Positions 62,853 to 64,000 of a stretch of 64,000 nt of DNA are shown here, one piece after another; the first letter of the stretch is position 1; the number at the start of each line of letters is the position of its first letter. The notes below the pieces were generated by a model, which saw only the letters and a program-made list of their open reading frames with translations, ran no database searches and was not told the origin of the DNA. This DNA comes from CAYWCV01 sp964629885 (GTDB lineage Bacteria; Bacteroidota; Rhodothermia; Balneolales; CAYWCV01): assembly GCA_964629885.1 (NCBI GenBank), contig CAZVRJ010000005.1:1-64000 (forward strand), in the 5' to 3' direction. The position numbers and the translations under genes were made by a program.

Positions 62853-64000
62853 GGCGATTGTCGAGCAGCCGTTGCAATCTTCGCGGTATCCTGCGCTATG
62901 ACAAGCTCCTCGTTGGTTGGAATTACATAGACACCAACTCGTGAGTCGGACGTGCTTATCATTCGGTCACCATGGCTGTTGTCTAGGTTGTTTTTGGCAG
63001 GATCTATCACTATTCCCAACCCTTCCATATTCGCAAGGGTCTTCTCACGAATCAATGGGGAATTTTCGCCAATCCCAGCAGTGAAGATGATGGCATCGAC
63101 ACCATTTAACACGGCCATATAATTGCCGATGTACTGCTTGATGCGGTAACAGAATGCGTCGATTGCCTGCTGGCACCTTCTATCGCCGTTTTCCGCCTCT
63201 TGGATGAGATCGCGCATGTCGGCTGCATATCCACTCATTCCGAGGAGTCCACTGTGACGATTGAGCAATGCGTGGAGGTTATTGAGTGGCAACTCTTCCT
63301 TTTCGATAAGGTAGAAGAGAATGGATGGATCAATATCGCCAGTTCGGGTTCCCATAATCAGACCCGCAAGCGGGGTAAAACCCATGCTTGTATCGATCGA
63401 CTTTCCATCTTTGATGGCGCAGGCCGAAGATCCATTGCCCAAATGAATGGTGATGACCTTGCCTTTTCTATGATCCGGATCAAATACATGATAAAACCGG
63501 CGGCTCACGTAGTAATGTGATATGCCGTGAAATCCGTACTTACGAATTTTGTACCTACGATATAAACGGTTTGGGATGGCATACAAGTATGCCTCTGGGG
63601 GTAAGGAGTGATGAAACGCTGTATCGAATACCGCCACATGTGGCACGTTGGGCAGCTGCTCCTTTGCGGCCTTTATTCCCTTTAGATTGGGCGGATTATG
63701 AAGCGGTGCCAAATCAATCGCTGCCTCGATGGCGTCGATAACGTCGTCGTCGATGAGCACGGAGTCCTTGAACATTTCGCCTCCATGCACAACCCGATGA
63801 CCGACCGCCTCAATAGATCTACCCTCTGGAAGAGCCGACTTCCCATCACCCATCAGAAAGTCCATGATCGATTTGATTGCCTTGGTGTGGTCCTCGATGG
63901 TCCGCGTCTCTTTGACAGGCTTGCTACCGGGTAATTCGTGCCTGAAGATAGACGTAACGGCTCCAATGCGCTCGACCATGCCGGAGCAGAATGTCTGGCC
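62843..64000 (-). CDS. ackA: Acetate kinase (5' end beyond the window)
   Basis: 385 codons are visible; the coding frame is open to the window edge, where GQTFCSGMVERIG continues into the known family, so the ATG at 63979 is internal and the N-terminal Asn-Cys-Gly-Ser-Ser region is cut off. Conserved motifs: GHRVVHGGEMF, VFDTAFH, KYGFHGISH, IHLGNGSSACAIKDG, MGTRTGDIDPS and FTAGIGENS. It phosphorylates acetate or makes ATP from acetyl phosphate. It is first in the operon ackA, pseudo-caspase, EamA, pta. Confidence 0.95.
   Translation of the reverse strand, partial: GQTFCSGMVERIGAVTSIFRHELPGSKPVKETRTIEDHTKAIKSIMDFLMGDGKSALPEGRSIEAVGHRVVHGGEMFKDSVLIDDDVIDAIEAAIDLAPLHNPPNLKGIKAAKEQLPNVPHVAVFDTAFHHSLPPEAYLYAIPNRLYRRYKIRKYGFHGISHYYVSRRFYHVFDPDHRKGKVITIHLGNGSSACAIKDGKSIDTSMGFTPLAGLIMGTRTGDIDPSILFYLIEKEELPLNNLHALLNRHSGLLGMSGYAADMRDLIQEAENGDRRCQQAIDAFCYRIKQYIGNYMAVLNGVDAIIFTAGIGENSPLIREKTLANMEGLGIVIDPAKNNLDNSHGDRMISTSDSRVGVYVIPTNEELVIAQDTAKIATAARQSPWV

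Overview
The window comes from a Gram-negative bacterium of the Bacteroidota/Chlorobiota superphylum, most likely an Ignavibacteria/Kapabacteria-like member. The evidence is a type IX secretion (T9SS) C-terminal sorting domain with an NYPNPFNPST core, a parA-parB-DUF5683-mltD type operon, OstA-like lipopolysaccharide-transport and TonB-receptor genes, weak Shine-Dalgarno signals, many TTG/GTG starts and roughly balanced base composition. It looks like ordinary chromosome: dense housekeeping genes, and no phage, plasmid, insertion sequence, CRISPR, tRNA or rRNA that I can see.

Layout. 0-6.2 kb: two 10-bp tandem arrays, DNA polymerase I, a SpoIIE-type phosphatase and transketolase. 6.3-16 kb: a TPR protein, then the minus-strand operon parA-parB-DUF5683-LOG-mltD, a T9SS-exported protein, an ECF sigma/anti-sigma pair and uvrC. 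16-25.4 kb: pseudouridine synthase, thioredoxin, amidase, S9 peptidase, TPR protein, a D-threonine aldolase/D-serine dehydratase-like enzyme and lycopene cyclase. 25.5-36.4 kb is a cobalamin-centred block: B12-dependent ribonucleotide reductase, a B12 riboswitch controlling a BtuB-like receptor, a Tat-exported superoxide dismutase and B12-dependent methionine synthase. Between nrdJ and the receptor is a 527-bp AT-rich spacer with DnaA-box-like sites and an 18-bp perfect inverted repeat, my candidate for a replication origin.

36-51 kb: SufE, a CPA2 antiporter, M23 peptidases, then a tightly packed acyltransferase-CrtC-glycosyltransferase set resembling the carotenoid glycoside-ester genes (CruD, CrtC, CruC) of green sulfur bacteria. 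XerC/D, HPr kinase, M28 and M42 peptidases, an HD hydrolase and a small histidine-triad-like membrane protein follow. 51-64 kb: a 7-bp G-rich tandem repeat, an RRM protein, OstA-like protein, atypical EF-G, asparaginase, a GH13 lipoprotein, an aldo/keto reductase, and a minus-strand operon ackA / pseudo-caspase lipoprotein / EamA transporter / pta that leaves the window inside ackA.

The most noteworthy points are the carotenoid-ester gene set, the candidate origin, the B12 block, the tandem arrays (one able in principle to form G-quadruplexes), a caspase-fold lipoprotein lacking both catalytic residues, and a terminator-like hairpin that contains a start codon. I see no clear evidence of a wholly new defence or mobile system.
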